Assembly: GCF_040655735.1 (NCBI RefSeq)
Contig: NZ_JBFAKK010000013.1
Coordinates: 186,001 to 250,000 of the forward strand
Length of the DNA stretch: 64,000 nucleotides
From: Phytomonospora sp040655735
Lineage (GTDB): Bacteria > Actinomycetota > Actinomycetes > Mycobacteriales > Micromonosporaceae
Direction: 5' to 3'
Positions 38,819 through 48,221 of the stretch are shown here, in pieces. The notes beneath the pieces were generated by a model. That model saw nothing but the letters and a program-made list of their open reading frames with translations. It did not search any database and was not told the DNA's origin. How positions within the stretch are numbered: position 1 is the first letter of the stretch; each line of letters opens with the position of its first letter. Both the position numbers and the translations under genes were made by a program.

Positions 38819-41794
38819 GTGAGACGCAGAAGCATGAGACTGGCACTGGCGGGGACCGTGACCGCCGCCCTGGCCCTGGGACTCGCACCGGCACAGGCCG
38901 TCGCGGACCCGGCGGCCGACTCGCCCCTCGGCATCGTGACGCCGCTGAGGGACGGAGGGACGCATCTCGTCACACTCGTGACGGGCGACCGGGTGCGCGT
39001 CGGCCCGGACGGGCACCTGACCTTCCTCAAGGCCAAGGGGCGCGAGCACATCGGCCACAACGTCCGCACGATCGGCGGTGACAGGTACGTCGTCCCGGTC
39101 GACGCGGAGGCCGCCCTGAAGGACGGCCGACTGGATTCGCGGCTGTTCAACGTCTCCGCGCTGGTGCGCGACGGGTTCGCCGACACCGCCGGGCTTCCGC
39201 TGATCATCTCCGGCGGCGCGAGCACGATGAGCACCTTCGCCGCGGACGGCGTGGTCCTGGAGAGCATCGACGCGACCGCGTCCATAGTGGACCTTGACGG
39301 GCTCCCCGAGCTCTGGGCGGGTCTGACCGACGCGAAGGCGCGCGCCACCGGCGTGACGAGGCTGAGGCTCGACGGCCGCGCGAAGCCGGTGCTCGACCAG
39401 AGCGTTGCGCGGGTCGGCGCTCCCGAGGCATGGGCCGCCGGTTACGACGGCACCGGCGTCACCGCCGCGGTCCTCGACACCGGCTGGGATCCCACGCATC
39501 CCGACCTCGCGGGCCGCGTGAAGGACGCCGTGGACTTCAGCGGCACCTCGCCGGAAGCCGTCGACAACGTCGGCCACGGAACCCACGTCGCATCCACTGT
39601 GGCCGGTACCGGCGCCGCCTCCGACGGCCGGTACAAGGGTGTGGCGCCGGGCGCCGATCTCATCATCGGCAAGGTCTGCGGTGACCAGTGGTGCGAGGAG
39701 AGCGCCATGATCGCCGGCATGGAGTGGGCCGCGGCGAGCGGCGCGGACGTGGTGAACATGAGCCTCGGCGGCCCGCCGAGTGAGGACGACCTGGTGGTCG
39801 CCGCGCTGGAGACCCTCACGGACACCACCGGGACCCTCTTCGTCGTGGCCGCCGGAAACAACGGGGACCCCGGATCGGTGGACAGCCCCGGCGTGGCGCC
39901 CTCGGCGTTCACCGTCGGGAGCGTGACGAAGACCGACGAGCTCTCGGGCTTCTCCAGCCAGGGCCCCGCCTTCGACGGCTCGCTCAAGCCCGACATCGTC
40001 GCTCCGGGGACGGAGATCACCGCCGCCCAGGCCGCCGGAACACCTGGCGGTGACGGCGCCGCGTACGTCGCCTACAGCGGGACCTCGATGGCCACACCGC
40101 ACGTGACCGGCGCGGTGGCCCTTCTCAAGCAGGCGCGTCCCGACTGGACCGCCGCCGAACTCAAGGCCGCCGTGATGAGCGGCGCCACGGGCCTCGACGC
40201 CCTCGATCCCTTCGAGGAGGGCGCCGGGCGGCTCGACGTCGGGCGGGCGGTCGCACAGGACGTCCGCGCCGCCGGTTCGCTGAGTTTCGGGCGCCACGCC
40301 TTCCCGCACGACCAGGAGACGGCCGTCCGCACCGTCACCTACACCAACGACGGCGACACCGACGTCACGCTGGACGTGAGCATCGCGGGCACCGGTCCGG
40401 ACGGTTCGCCGGTGGACGCGTTCACCGTCAGCCCGGCCACCGTGACGGTTCCCGCGCACGGCACGTCGGCGGTGTCGGTCTCCTTCGACCCGGGACCGGG
40501 CCTGGCCGCCGGCGCCCACTCCGCCGAACTGGTCGCCACCATCGCCGACTTCGCGGCGGACATCCGCACCGCCACCTCGGTTCCGATCGACGTGCGCGCG
40601 GCCGGCGAGGTCCGCACCGACATCACCGGCGTCGACGGCGAGACGGCCGGACTGATGGAGGCGATCTCGGTCGTCGGGCGCACCGGCGAGCCGGGCTCGG
40701 GCGTGTCCTTCGGTGCGAGCTGGTGGTCGACGCTGCGGACGCTGCCGGGAGTCGCCGGCGTCGCGGCGGACCTCTACCTGGTGCAGAACTTCGAGAAGGA
40801 CGGCGTCGCCTACCTCACCACGCACGTTCTGCGCGGGCTGCCCGGTACCGCCGAGGTGATCTTCCCCCTCGCCGGCCTGGCCCGGATCGACCACCAGGTC
40901 GAGGGCCACGGGACGGCCGGCGCCTCGGCGCAACTGGGGATGATCGGCCACTTCCCCGACCTGGGCTCCTCGGTCGGCGACGGGCCCACCGGCACGGTCG
41001 GCACGCCGATCCGGATCTACTACACGCCCGGGGCGTGGGAGTCGTACACCGGCCTTTATGACGAGTCCTACCGGAGCGAGAGCTTCACCCGCTTCTTCGA
41101 GACGAGACCGGGTGAGAAGCGGTCGATGCGCTGGAACCAGGCGCCGGCCAGTGCCGTGCTGGACCCCTTCGAGACCTCGGTGAGCCGATTCAACGGAGAG
41201 ATGTGGCTCCAGCTCAATCCCTTCGGGGGCCCGGACCCGAAGACCGGTGTGCTGTCCTTCCTGCGCGACGACGCCCGGGTGACCCTCGACGTCAACGGTG
41301 AGCGGGTTCTCGACGCGCCGTTCCGGCAGGACCTCTTCCCCATTCCCGACAGAGCCACCGGTGAGTTCGTCTTGACCGTGGACGCCGTCCGGGACGTTTC
41401 GTGGACCACGATCGGCAAGCGGTCCACGGTGGAGCTCACGTTCACCGACGGCTTCGCCCCGGACGTCTGGAACGACGCCGACGTCAACCTGGTGCGCCTC
41501 AACGCCAGTGGCGTCACGGACGGCTACGCCCCGGCGAAGGTGCCCCAGGTCGTGTCGCTGTCGATCGAGCACCAGCTCGCCGAACAGGCCCCGACGGAGA
41601 AGCTGACCTTCGAGGTGTCCTACGACGAGGGCGAGACCTGGAAGCCGGTGCCGGTGACGCGCGCCGGCGAGACCGGGATCGCGACGCTGCGCCACCCGGC
41701 GGGGGCCCGGAGCGTCTCGACGCGGATGACCACTGTGGACGCCGAGGGCAACTCGTCCGAGCAGACCATGATCGGCGCATACGGGCTCAAGTAG
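38819..41794 (+). CDS. Secreted S8 (subtilisin-like) serine peptidase
   Basis: 991 residues from a GTG at 38819 with GGGGAG upstream. Signal peptide about 1-32 (LALAGTVTAALALGLAPAQAVA). A propeptide runs to about 195. The catalytic domain is about 200-470: Asp in AAVLDTGWDPTHPDL (about 219), His in GHGTHVAST (about 252), oxyanion Asn in VVAAGNNGD, Ser in YSGTSMATPHVTGA (about 422). The long C-terminal part contains Ig-like or Fn3-like beta domains. It is exported and degrades extracellular protein. A 15-bp terminator follows. Confidence 0.92.
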   Translation: MRRRSMRLALAGTVTAALALGLAPAQAVADPAADSPLGIVTPLRDGGTHLVTLVTGDRVRVGPDGHLTFLKAKGREHIGHNVRTIGGDRYVVPVDAEAALKDGRLDSRLFNVSALVRDGFADTAGLPLIISGGASTMSTFAADGVVLESIDATASIVDLDGLPELWAGLTDAKARATGVTRLRLDGRAKPVLDQSVARVGAPEAWAAGYDGTGVTAAVLDTGWDPTHPDLAGRVKDAVDFSGTSPEAVDNVGHGTHVASTVAGTGAASDGRYKGVAPGADLIIGKVCGDQWCEESAMIAGMEWAAASGADVVNMSLGGPPSEDDLVVAALETLTDTTGTLFVVAAGNNGDPGSVDSPGVAPSAFTVGSVTKTDELSGFSSQGPAFDGSLKPDIVAPGTEITAAQAAGTPGGDGAAYVAYSGTSMATPHVTGAVALLKQARPDWTAAELKAAVMSGATGLDALDPFEEGAGRLDVGRAVAQDVRAAGSLSFGRHAFPHDQETAVRTVTYTNDGDTDVTLDVSIAGTGPDGSPVDAFTVSPATVTVPAHGTSAVSVSFDPGPGLAAGAHSAELVATIADFAADIRTATSVPIDVRAAGEVRTDITGVDGETAGLMEAISVVGRTGEPGSGVSFGASWWSTLRTLPGVAGVAADLYLVQNFEKDGVAYLTTHVLRGLPGTAEVIFPLAGLARIDHQVEGHGTAGASAQLGMIGHFPDLGSSVGDGPTGTVGTPIRIYYTPGAWESYTGLYDESYRSESFTRFFETRPGEKRSMRWNQAPASAVLDPFETSVSRFNGEMWLQLNPFGGPDPKTGVLSFLRDDARVTLDVNGERVLDAPFRQDLFPIPDRATGEFVLTVDAVRDVSWTTIGKRSTVELTFTDGFAPDVWNDADVNLVRLNASGVTDGYAPAKVPQVVSLSIEHQLAEQAPTEKLTFEVSYDEGETWKPVPVTRAGETGIATLRHPAGARSVSTRMTTVDAEGNSSEQTMIGAYGLK

Positions 41795-41803
41795 GCCGCG
41801 ACG

Positions 41804-41837
41804 GAGACGGCCCGCGCCACTCGGCGCGGGCCGTCTC
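41804..41837. terminator. Bidirectional terminator, 15-bp perfect stem
   Basis: GAGACGGCCCGCGCC and GGCGCGGGCCGTCTC pair around ACTC, between the subtilase and the convergent aldo/keto reductase gene. Confidence 0.88.
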
Positions 41838-41842
41838 TCGGT

Positions 41843-42712
41843 CTAGCCCAGGGCCTTGACGTCCTCGTCCGACAGCTCGATCGCGCCGGCCGCGACGTTC
41901 TCCGCCAGGTGCTTCGGCGAGCTCGTGCCGGGGATCAGCAGGATCGACGGCGAGCGGCGCAGCAGCCACGCCAGCGCGACCTGCGCGGGGGAGGCGCCGT
42001 GCCGTTCGGCGATGGCGGCGACCTTCGCGGTGGTCTCCTCGTCGAGCTTGCTGACGGGGAAGAACGGGACGAAGGCGATGCCCTCGGCCTCGCAGATGTC
42101 GATGATGGGGTCGCTGGTCTCGCGCCGGGCGAGGTTGTAGAGGTTCTGGACGGCGGCGATGGGCGCGAAGCGCCGGGCCTCCTCGAAGCGGTCCATCCGC
42201 ACGTTGGAGATGCCGATGTGGCCGATGAGGCCCTCGTCCTTGAGCGCGAGCAGGCTTTCGAGGGGGCCGCGCAGGCTGTTGTCGGGGAGGGGGTTGACGC
42301 CGTCGACGCGGAGGTTCACCAGGTCGAGGCGCTGCCGGCCGAGCGACTCGAGGTTCCACTCGACGGCCGTGCGCAGGTTCTCGGGGCTCAGGCCCTCGCG
42401 CGGGTCGTCCTCGGCGCCGGTCATGATCGGCCCGACCTTGGTGACGATCACCAGGTTCTCGGGGTAGGGGTGCAGGGCCTCGCGGATGAGGTCGGTGGCG
42501 CGGAACCCGTCGTGGTTGTAGTAGAAGCTGGTGTCGATGTGGTCGACGCCGAGCGCGACGGCGTCGCGGAGGACCTGGTGGGCCGTCTCGCGGTCGGGGC
42601 GGGGGTCGCCTTCGGGCCAGCCCGTGAGCTTCATGGAGCCGTAACCGATGCGGGCGACGTCGAGTTCGCCACCGATGAGGAAGCGGCCGGCGGCCGAGGC
42701 TGGAGTCGTCAT
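41843..42712 (-). CDS. Aldo/keto reductase
   Basis: 289 residues. (beta/alpha)8 barrel with RIGYGSMKLTG, active-site Asp in GVDHIDTSFYY followed by the tyrosine, Lys in VIVTKVGPI, and the cofactor-phosphate loop VALAWLLRRSPSILLIPGTSSPKHLAENV. NADPH-dependent reduction of aldehydes or ketones; substrate unknown. No operon partner: the next gene upstream starts its own unit. Confidence 0.88.
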   Translation of the reverse strand: MTTPASAAGRFLIGGELDVARIGYGSMKLTGWPEGDPRPDRETAHQVLRDAVALGVDHIDTSFYYNHDGFRATDLIREALHPYPENLVIVTKVGPIMTGAEDDPREGLSPENLRTAVEWNLESLGRQRLDLVNLRVDGVNPLPDNSLRGPLESLLALKDEGLIGHIGISNVRMDRFEEARRFAPIAAVQNLYNLARRETSDPIIDICEAEGIAFVPFFPVSKLDEETTAKVAAIAERHGASPAQVALAWLLRRSPSILLIPGTSSPKHLAENVAAGAIELSDEDVKALG

Positions 42713-42812
42713 GGGCGAAACGCTATGCGAATCACCTGGTGGGACATGGTGGGCGACCCGGATGCGCGGCGAAAACGGCCGGGTTAATCTAAGGATATGA
42801 GGGTTGCTCGTC

Positions 42813-43358
42813 TCAGCCCTCGGTCAGCTTCAGCAAGGCCTTGACCGTGTTCCAGTTGCGGCTCGTCGCGCGCATCCCCTTGACCAGCCGGGGGCGGGCG
42901 AGCTCGACGCCCAGTTTCGACTTCCCCAGTCCCTCGGGCGCGTACAGGTACACCGCCTTCTCGCCGAGCCGGAAGTCCTCGGGCGCGAAGGCCCCGGCGT
43001 CGACGGCGCCGAAGGCATCGGCGGACGGCTCTTCCGACATGAAGGTCACGTGGAGCTGCTTGCCCTCCAGCTCGTCGGCGGGGAAGGGGCACTCCTCGAC
43101 GACCCGGCGCAGGTACGGCCCGTCGATCACGAGGCAGTCGACGGTGAAGCCGAAGTGCCCGGCGAGCGCCTTCTCCACTTCCTCGGTGAGTTTCGCGGTG
43201 TCCTCCCCGGCGGCGGTGAAGACCGCGTTGCCGCTGTTGAGGTAGGTCCGCACGTCGCCGTATCCGAGGCCGCCGAGGACCTCGCGCAGTTCGGCCATGG
43301 GGACCTTCTTGTTGCCGCCCACGTTGATCCCGCGCAGGAGCGCCGCGTAAGTCGTCAT
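42813..43358 (-). CDS. DUF1697 protein
   Basis: 181 residues. The family signature is clear: YAALLRGINVGGNKKVPMAELREVLGGLGYGDVRTYLNSGNAVFTA, then VKALLKLTEG at the end. The fold is ferredoxin-like; function is unknown. Its ATG is 10 bp past the stop of the acetyltransferase gene, so the two may be cotranscribed. Confidence 0.88.
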   Translation of the reverse strand: MTTYAALLRGINVGGNKKVPMAELREVLGGLGYGDVRTYLNSGNAVFTAAGEDTAKLTEEVEKALAGHFGFTVDCLVIDGPYLRRVVEECPFPADELEGKQLHVTFMSEEPSADAFGAVDAGAFAPEDFRLGEKAVYLYAPEGLGKSKLGVELARPRLVKGMRATSRNWNTVKALLKLTEG

Positions 43359-43368
43359 GACACCACTC

Positions 43369-43986
43369 TCACACGTCGCCGGTGCCGTAGAGGCGCGCTT
43401 CGATGCCGGCCTTGACCGAGGGCCACTCGTCGGCGATGACCGAGAACATCGCCGAGTCGCGCATGCGGTCCTCCTCGCCGGGCGCGCGCGAGGGCGACCA
43501 GCTGCGCAGGACGCCCTCGAAGGTCGCGCCGAGGCGTTCGATCGCACGGCGGGAGCGCAGGTTGCGGGCGTCGGTCTTGAGGTCGACGCGGGTGACCCCG
43601 AGGACTTCGAAGGCGTGGGCGAACAGCAGCATCTTCGCCTCGGCGTTGATCTTGGTGCCCTGCGCCGAGGCGGCCAGCCAGGTCCAGCCGATCTCGATGG
43701 CGCGCAGATCGTCGCGGCCCGGCCAGGTCCGCGGGTCCCAGTAGCCGGTGCACCCGACGGCCACGCCGTCGGCGACCCGGACCTGCGCGAACGGCGTCAG
43801 GCCGGGGCGGGAGAACTGGTCGGCCAGGTAGTCGGCGACCTCGGCGCCGGAGGGCACGACGGTGAACCCGAAGGAGCCGCGGTCCTCGTCGACGACGCTC
43901 GCCAGGTCGGCGGTGTGGGCCGTCGACAGCGGCTCCAACCGCACGTGCTCGCCGTGCAGCACGGGGACGTCGATCGGGCGGCTCAT
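43369..43986 (-). CDS. RimJ/RimL-type GNAT acetyltransferase
   Basis: 205 residues. N-terminal VLHGEHVRLEPLSTAHTADLASVV is typical of the group; IEIGWTWLAASAQGTKINAEAKMLLFAHAFEVLGVTRVDLKTDARNLRSRRAIERLGATFEGVLR covers the acetyl-CoA and substrate elements. It acetylates an N-terminal amine or small molecule. Located just upstream of the DUF1697 gene in the same direction. Confidence 0.87.
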   Translation of the reverse strand: MSRPIDVPVLHGEHVRLEPLSTAHTADLASVVDEDRGSFGFTVVPSGAEVADYLADQFSRPGLTPFAQVRVADGVAVGCTGYWDPRTWPGRDDLRAIEIGWTWLAASAQGTKINAEAKMLLFAHAFEVLGVTRVDLKTDARNLRSRRAIERLGATFEGVLRSWSPSRAPGEEDRMRDSAMFSVIADEWPSVKAGIEARLYGTGDV

Positions 43987-44120
43987 GGTGTTCTCCTCAC
44001 GGGCTTGAGGCCGTGATCATGGCATGCCGCCGTGATCGCGGAGGACCGGCGGGCCTCGGGTCCCGGATGCCGTACGCCCCAAGGCTCGCCTACAGTCGCG
44101 GCGGGCGGGAAGGAGCGGTC

Positions 44121-44708
44121 ATGGACACCATCGGCCAGGCGATCGGCCTGTTCGCGGTCACCAACATCGACGACATCGTCCTCCTCGCGCTCTTCTTCGC
44201 CCGGGGCTCCGGCGTGCCGGGCTCGGCGGCGCGGATCGTGGCGGGGCAGTACGTCGGGTTCGCCGGGATCCTCGCCGTGGCGGTCGCCGCGGCCTTCGGC
44301 GCGACCTTCCTCCCCGAGGCCGCCGTCGGCTATCTCGGCCTGCTGCCGCTGGCGCTCGGCCTCAAGGCGGCCTGGACGGCGTGGAGGGAACGGACCGGCG
44401 GCGAGGGCGGCGATCCGGTCGTCAAGGCGCCGGGGCTGCTCGCGGTCGCGGGCGTCACCTTCGCCAACGGCGGCGACAACATCGGCGTCTACGTGCCGGT
44501 CTTCGCCAACGCGGGCACGGCCCGCATGGTCGTGTTCGCGGCGGTTTTCCTGGTGCTGGTCGCCGTGTGGTGCGCGGCGGGGCGCTTCCTGGCCACGCGG
44601 CCCGTCGTCGCCAGGGCTCTGAGCCGCTGGGGGCACGTGGTGCTGCCCGTCGCGCTCATCGGCATCGGTGCGGTGATCCTGGTCGACGGCGGCGCCTTCG
44701 GGTTCTGA
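44121..44708 (+). CDS. CadD-like cadmium resistance transporter
   Basis: 195 residues, ATG with AAGGAG upstream. Six helices of the LysE-superfamily CadD type: FAVTNIDDIVLLALFFA near the N-terminus, GQYVGFAGILAVAVAA, GVTFANGGDNIGVYVPVF in the second half. The two conserved Asp-rich motifs (NIDD, NGGDN) are the family signature. CadD members confer cadmium tolerance; members in actinobacteria are mostly untested. Confidence 0.85.
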   Translation: MDTIGQAIGLFAVTNIDDIVLLALFFARGSGVPGSAARIVAGQYVGFAGILAVAVAAAFGATFLPEAAVGYLGLLPLALGLKAAWTAWRERTGGEGGDPVVKAPGLLAVAGVTFANGGDNIGVYVPVFANAGTARMVVFAAVFLVLVAVWCAAGRFLATRPVVARALSRWGHVVLPVALIGIGAVILVDGGAFGF

Positions 44709-44720
44709 GTCCGACGACGC

Positions 44721-45236
44721 TCAGCCGGCCGGGGAGTCGCCGAGCCGGGCGAACACCGCCGGCCACCACGACCCGGCGTCGGCGAAGGCGCCCGGGTCGA
44801 GGGCCTCCAGCGTCCGGCGCAGCCCGGCGTGGTCGCCGCCGTCGGTGCGGGCGAAGAGGCCGAAGTGGTAGAGGAAGTCGAGGAAGCGCGCGAAGCCGGT
44901 GTTGACGGCCTCCAGTGACGCGGCGTCGACGTCGATCACCGAGACGGCGCCCGAGACGGTGTCGAGGACGAACCACGTCTCCGGCGAGCGGGGCACCGCG
45001 CCGACGATCACGAAACGCAGCGGCCGGTCCCCGGCGATCTGGACGTCGACCCGGTCGTAGAGCCCGAGCTCGCCGTCCACACGGGACGTGAACACCGCCG
45101 GCACGTCGACGGGGATGAAGTCGATCGCGGGGTAAGAGGAAGACGGCGCCGAGAAGCCCTTCATCCAGGCCGCGCGCGGATAGGGCACGGTGTTCCCACG
45201 GCCCCAGGCCGCGCCGTACTCGGCGGCGGTGGGCAT
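44721..45236 (-). CDS. SUKH-4-like immunity protein, no toxin nearby
   Basis: 171 residues, cytosolic. Pattern RAAWMKGFSAPSSSYPAIDFIPVDVP, DRPLRFVIVGAVPRSPETWFVLDTVSGAVSVIDVDAASLEAVNTGFARFLDFLYHFGLF resembles SUKH-4 immunity proteins, which neutralise contact-dependent or secreted toxins. No polymorphic toxin, secretion gene or second immunity gene is adjacent. Family assignment is by recognition of the pattern only. Confidence 0.6.
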   Translation of the reverse strand: MPTAAEYGAAWGRGNTVPYPRAAWMKGFSAPSSSYPAIDFIPVDVPAVFTSRVDGELGLYDRVDVQIAGDRPLRFVIVGAVPRSPETWFVLDTVSGAVSVIDVDAASLEAVNTGFARFLDFLYHFGLFARTDGGDHAGLRRTLEALDPGAFADAGSWWPAVFARLGDSPAG

Positions 45237-45350
45237 CGTCGGCTCCTTAGGTCGGGTCGGCGCCGATGTGCGCGCTGCGGAGCCTCGGCCGAGGTCGAGG
45301 CCCGGGTACTCGGATCCTAATCGCCGATCATGCGCACGGCACCCCGCCGA

Positions 45351-46418
45351 TCACGCCGCGGTCTTGTCGTCCTTCGACAGCGGCCGCGACGACAGCAGGT
45401 GGTTCGCCCACCGAGTGTTCGGGGCCGTGTCGACCAGCAGTGCCTTGGCCAGCAGGGTCAGCGGGACCGCGAGGATCGCGCCGAGCCCGCCGATCACCCA
45501 CGACCAGAACACCAGGGCCAGGAAGGTCAGGGTCACCGAGAGGCCGACGCTGTTGCCGGTGATCTTCGGCTGGATCAGCGACTGGAGCACGAAGTTGAGA
45601 CCGCAGTAGACCGCGATGACCCACAGCATCGTGCTCACACCGCTGTCGAGGAGCCCGAGCAGCGCCGGCGGGATGAGACCGAGGATGAACCCCACGTTGG
45701 GGACGTAGTTGGTGATGAACGACAGCAGCGCCCACAGCAGCGGCAGCGGGACCGCCAGCGCCCACAGCGCCACCCCGTCGAGGATCGCGACGGCCAGGCC
45801 GAACACCGTCGTGACGACGAGGTACTTGCGGGTGCCGCCGGCGAAACGGCGCAGCGCCGACACCAGCGCCGGACGCTGCGCCGCGATCCGTTCGAGACGG
45901 GTCGGGTAGCCGGCGGCGTCGAGGCCCATGAACAGCAGCAGCGCGAGGATGAACAGCAGGTTCGACAGCAGGGACAGCGCCGAACCCGCCAGCGAGGTCA
46001 GCAGGCCGACGAGGCGGCTTGGGTCGAACTGGGAGAGCGCCGAGCGCACCTGCGCGCTGTCGACGCCGTGCTTCGCCAGCCACCCGGTGACCTCGGAGAT
46101 CATCGCCGTGGCCTCGGCGGCGTAGTGCGGAACGAGTCCGGACAGCTGCCCGATGGAGACCAGCAGAATCCCCGCGAAGGCGAGCAGCAACCCGTAGACG
46201 ACCAGCAGCAGCACCAGTGAGCCGAGCCATCGCGGCCAGCCGTGCCGGACCAGGAAGGACTGCACCGGACTCAGCGCGACGACCAGCACGAGTGCCAGCG
46301 CCACCGGCGCGACGAGCCCCGCGGCGGCCTTGAGACCGGCGATGATCACCACCAGCGCGGCGGCGGCGACCAGACCGCGGTCGACGCGGCCGGTGGGGGT
46401 AGGTGCGATGCCCGGCAT
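45351..46418 (-). CDS. AI-2E family transporter (YdiK/TqsA-like permease)
   Basis: 355 residues from the ATG at 46418. About eight helices; signature region FITNYVPNVGFILGLIPPALLGLL and LIQPKITGNSVGLSVTLTFLALVFWSWVIGGLGAILAVPLTLLAKALL. Family members were named for autoinducer-2 export but include Na+/H+ antiporters; the substrate here is unknown. Confidence 0.87.
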   Translation of the reverse strand: MPGIAPTPTGRVDRGLVAAAALVVIIAGLKAAAGLVAPVALALVLVVALSPVQSFLVRHGWPRWLGSLVLLLVVYGLLLAFAGILLVSIGQLSGLVPHYAAEATAMISEVTGWLAKHGVDSAQVRSALSQFDPSRLVGLLTSLAGSALSLLSNLLFILALLLFMGLDAAGYPTRLERIAAQRPALVSALRRFAGGTRKYLVVTTVFGLAVAILDGVALWALAVPLPLLWALLSFITNYVPNVGFILGLIPPALLGLLDSGVSTMLWVIAVYCGLNFVLQSLIQPKITGNSVGLSVTLTFLALVFWSWVIGGLGAILAVPLTLLAKALLVDTAPNTRWANHLLSSRPLSKDDKTAA

Positions 46419-46600
46419 GAGTCCACTATGCCCGGTTTCGGGGGATGGGCGGGGCGAACGGGCTCCTACGCCCCCGGGAGCAGTCCCGAGCCCGCTGCGC
46501 CCGGCGCGGTAGGCCGAGGATCCGCCTCCAGCACGGCGCGGCGGGCCCTTCGGGAAACCAGACTCGACCAGGAGAGCAACCCCAAGTGCCAGGAGCGACC

Positions 46601-48121
46601 GTGACCCCACTATCCCGACGCACCGTCCTGCGCAGCGCCGCCATCGCCGGCGGCGCGGCCCTCGGCGTTTCCACCGCGCGGCCCGCCGTCGCCGCCGACA
46701 CGGCGGCGATCGCCTTCATCGGCGCCACCGTCGTCGACGGCACCGGCGCCCTGCCGAAGACCGACCAGACCCTCGTGGTGCGCGGCGACCGCATCGTCGC
46801 GCTCGGCCCGCGTGAGCGGACACCGGTGCCGCGAGGAGCGCGGATCGTCGAGGTCGCGGGCAAGTACGTCATCCCCGGCCTCTTCGACAGCCACGCGCAC
46901 AGCGGCGAGTGGGCCGACATCTCGCCCCGCCTCAACATCGCCAACGGCGTCACCACCGTCCGCGAGCTCTTCGGCATGCCGCACCTGCACGAATGGCGCG
47001 GCCGGGTCGATGCCGGCACCATGCTCGGGCCGCGGTCGGTGATCGCCTCCCGCATCATCGACGGCCCGGCGACCACCGGCGGCCCCGAATTCCTCACCGT
47101 GGTCACCACCGACGCCGAAGCCCGCGCGGCCGTCCGCAAGGCCAGGAAGTCCGGCGCCGACTTCGTCAAGGTCTACTCCGGACTTCCCCTCGACCTCTAC
47201 GACGCCGTCGCCGACGAGTCGCGCCGCATCGGCATCCGCTTCGCGGGACACTGCCCGGACGCCGTCCCGCTCGCCCACGCCGCCGCAGCGGGGCAGCGCA
47301 GCGTCGAGCACCTGTACTCCACCTCCTACTCGGCATCGACCAGGGAGGACGAGATCCGCCGCCTCATCGCCGAGGGCGGCGGCGAGCGGGGCGACCTCCT
47401 CGGCTGGATCACCCGCATCCACCGCCTGGAGTGGATGGCCGCCGGCAGCCACAGTCCGCGCAAGGCCGCGCGCCTCTTCGCGACCCTCGTGCGCAGGGGC
47501 GTCCGCATGGTCCCGACCCTCGTGGTCAACCGCGTCATGGACCGGCCCGGCGAGGTCGACACCGCCGATCCCCGCCTGAAGTACCTCCCCGCCGCTGTCA
47601 CCGGCTACTGGGCGCAGGCCTTCCAGTCCTTCTTCGTCGACTCGCGCACACCCGCCGAACAGGCCGAATGGCACGCACTGCTGGACTTTCGCCTTGAGTT
47701 CACCGGCGCGATGTCCCGCGCGGGCGTCCCGATCCTGGTGGGCACCGACGGCGGCGACGTCCCCTACGTCTTCCCGGGTTTCGGCGTCCACGACGAGCTC
47801 GCCAACCTCGTCGAGGCCGGCCTCAGCCCGATGCGCGCTCTCCAGGCCGCCACCGTCGAACCCGCCCGCTTCCTCGGGCTCGACCGGCTGCTCGGGACCG
47901 TCGAGCAGGGCAAGGCCGCCGACCTCGTCGTCCTCGACGCCGATCCGCTCGCTGACATCGCCAACACGCGGCGGATCCACGCCGTCGTGACGCGCGGACG
48001 GCTCATCACGGCCGGCGAGCGGACGCTGATCCTCGCCGACGTCGAGCGCGCCGCCGCCGCGGTCGACCGGGCCGTGCCGGTGAAGGGCGGGTGCTGCTTC
48101 CGTGGTGCCCGAAAGGGCTGA
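46601..48121 (+). CDS. Tat-exported amidohydrolase
   Basis: 506 residues from a GTG at 46601 with AGGAG five bases upstream. Tat signal SRRTVLRSAAIAGGAALGVSTARPAVAA. Amidohydrolase barrel: FIGATVVDGTGALP, metal ligands in GLFDSHAHSG, Lys in ADFVKVYSG, His in FAGHCPDAVPL and VEHLYST, Asp in LVGTDGGDVP, and a C-terminal beta-sandwich KAADLVVLDADPL. It hydrolyses an amide or cyclic amide outside the membrane, perhaps a peptide or imidazolone; substrate unknown. The end reads KGGCCFRGARKG, one CC pair. Confidence 0.87.
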   Translation: MTPLSRRTVLRSAAIAGGAALGVSTARPAVAADTAAIAFIGATVVDGTGALPKTDQTLVVRGDRIVALGPRERTPVPRGARIVEVAGKYVIPGLFDSHAHSGEWADISPRLNIANGVTTVRELFGMPHLHEWRGRVDAGTMLGPRSVIASRIIDGPATTGGPEFLTVVTTDAEARAAVRKARKSGADFVKVYSGLPLDLYDAVADESRRIGIRFAGHCPDAVPLAHAAAAGQRSVEHLYSTSYSASTREDEIRRLIAEGGGERGDLLGWITRIHRLEWMAAGSHSPRKAARLFATLVRRGVRMVPTLVVNRVMDRPGEVDTADPRLKYLPAAVTGYWAQAFQSFFVDSRTPAEQAEWHALLDFRLEFTGAMSRAGVPILVGTDGGDVPYVFPGFGVHDELANLVEAGLSPMRALQAATVEPARFLGLDRLLGTVEQGKAADLVVLDADPLADIANTRRIHAVVTRGRLITAGERTLILADVERAAAAVDRAVPVKGGCCFRGARKG

Positions 48122-48221
48122 AAACACGACACCATGGTTTGAAGCTGGACAAGAAGTGCGCGGTGTTGTCTCATTGCGGCGGTCGAGACCGAGAGGTCCT
48201 CATCGGAAATGGGATTCGCAC

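Noticed and set aside
38684..41695. A 1003-residue open frame antisense to the subtilase gene
   Set aside because: It is the shadow expected from strong third-position GC; its translation is Gly/Arg/Asp-rich with no domain pattern, while the plus strand has a signal peptide and an intact catalytic triad.
45351..46418. Quorum sensing through autoinducer-2
   Set aside because: The AI-2E name is historical; no luxS or Lsr genes are present, so no AI-2 system is claimed.
46601..48121. CC pair at the end of the Tat amidohydrolase as part of the CCG arsenic theme
   Set aside because: Only one CC (GGCCF) without the terminal Gly pattern, in an exported enzyme far from the arsenic locus; not enough to link them.
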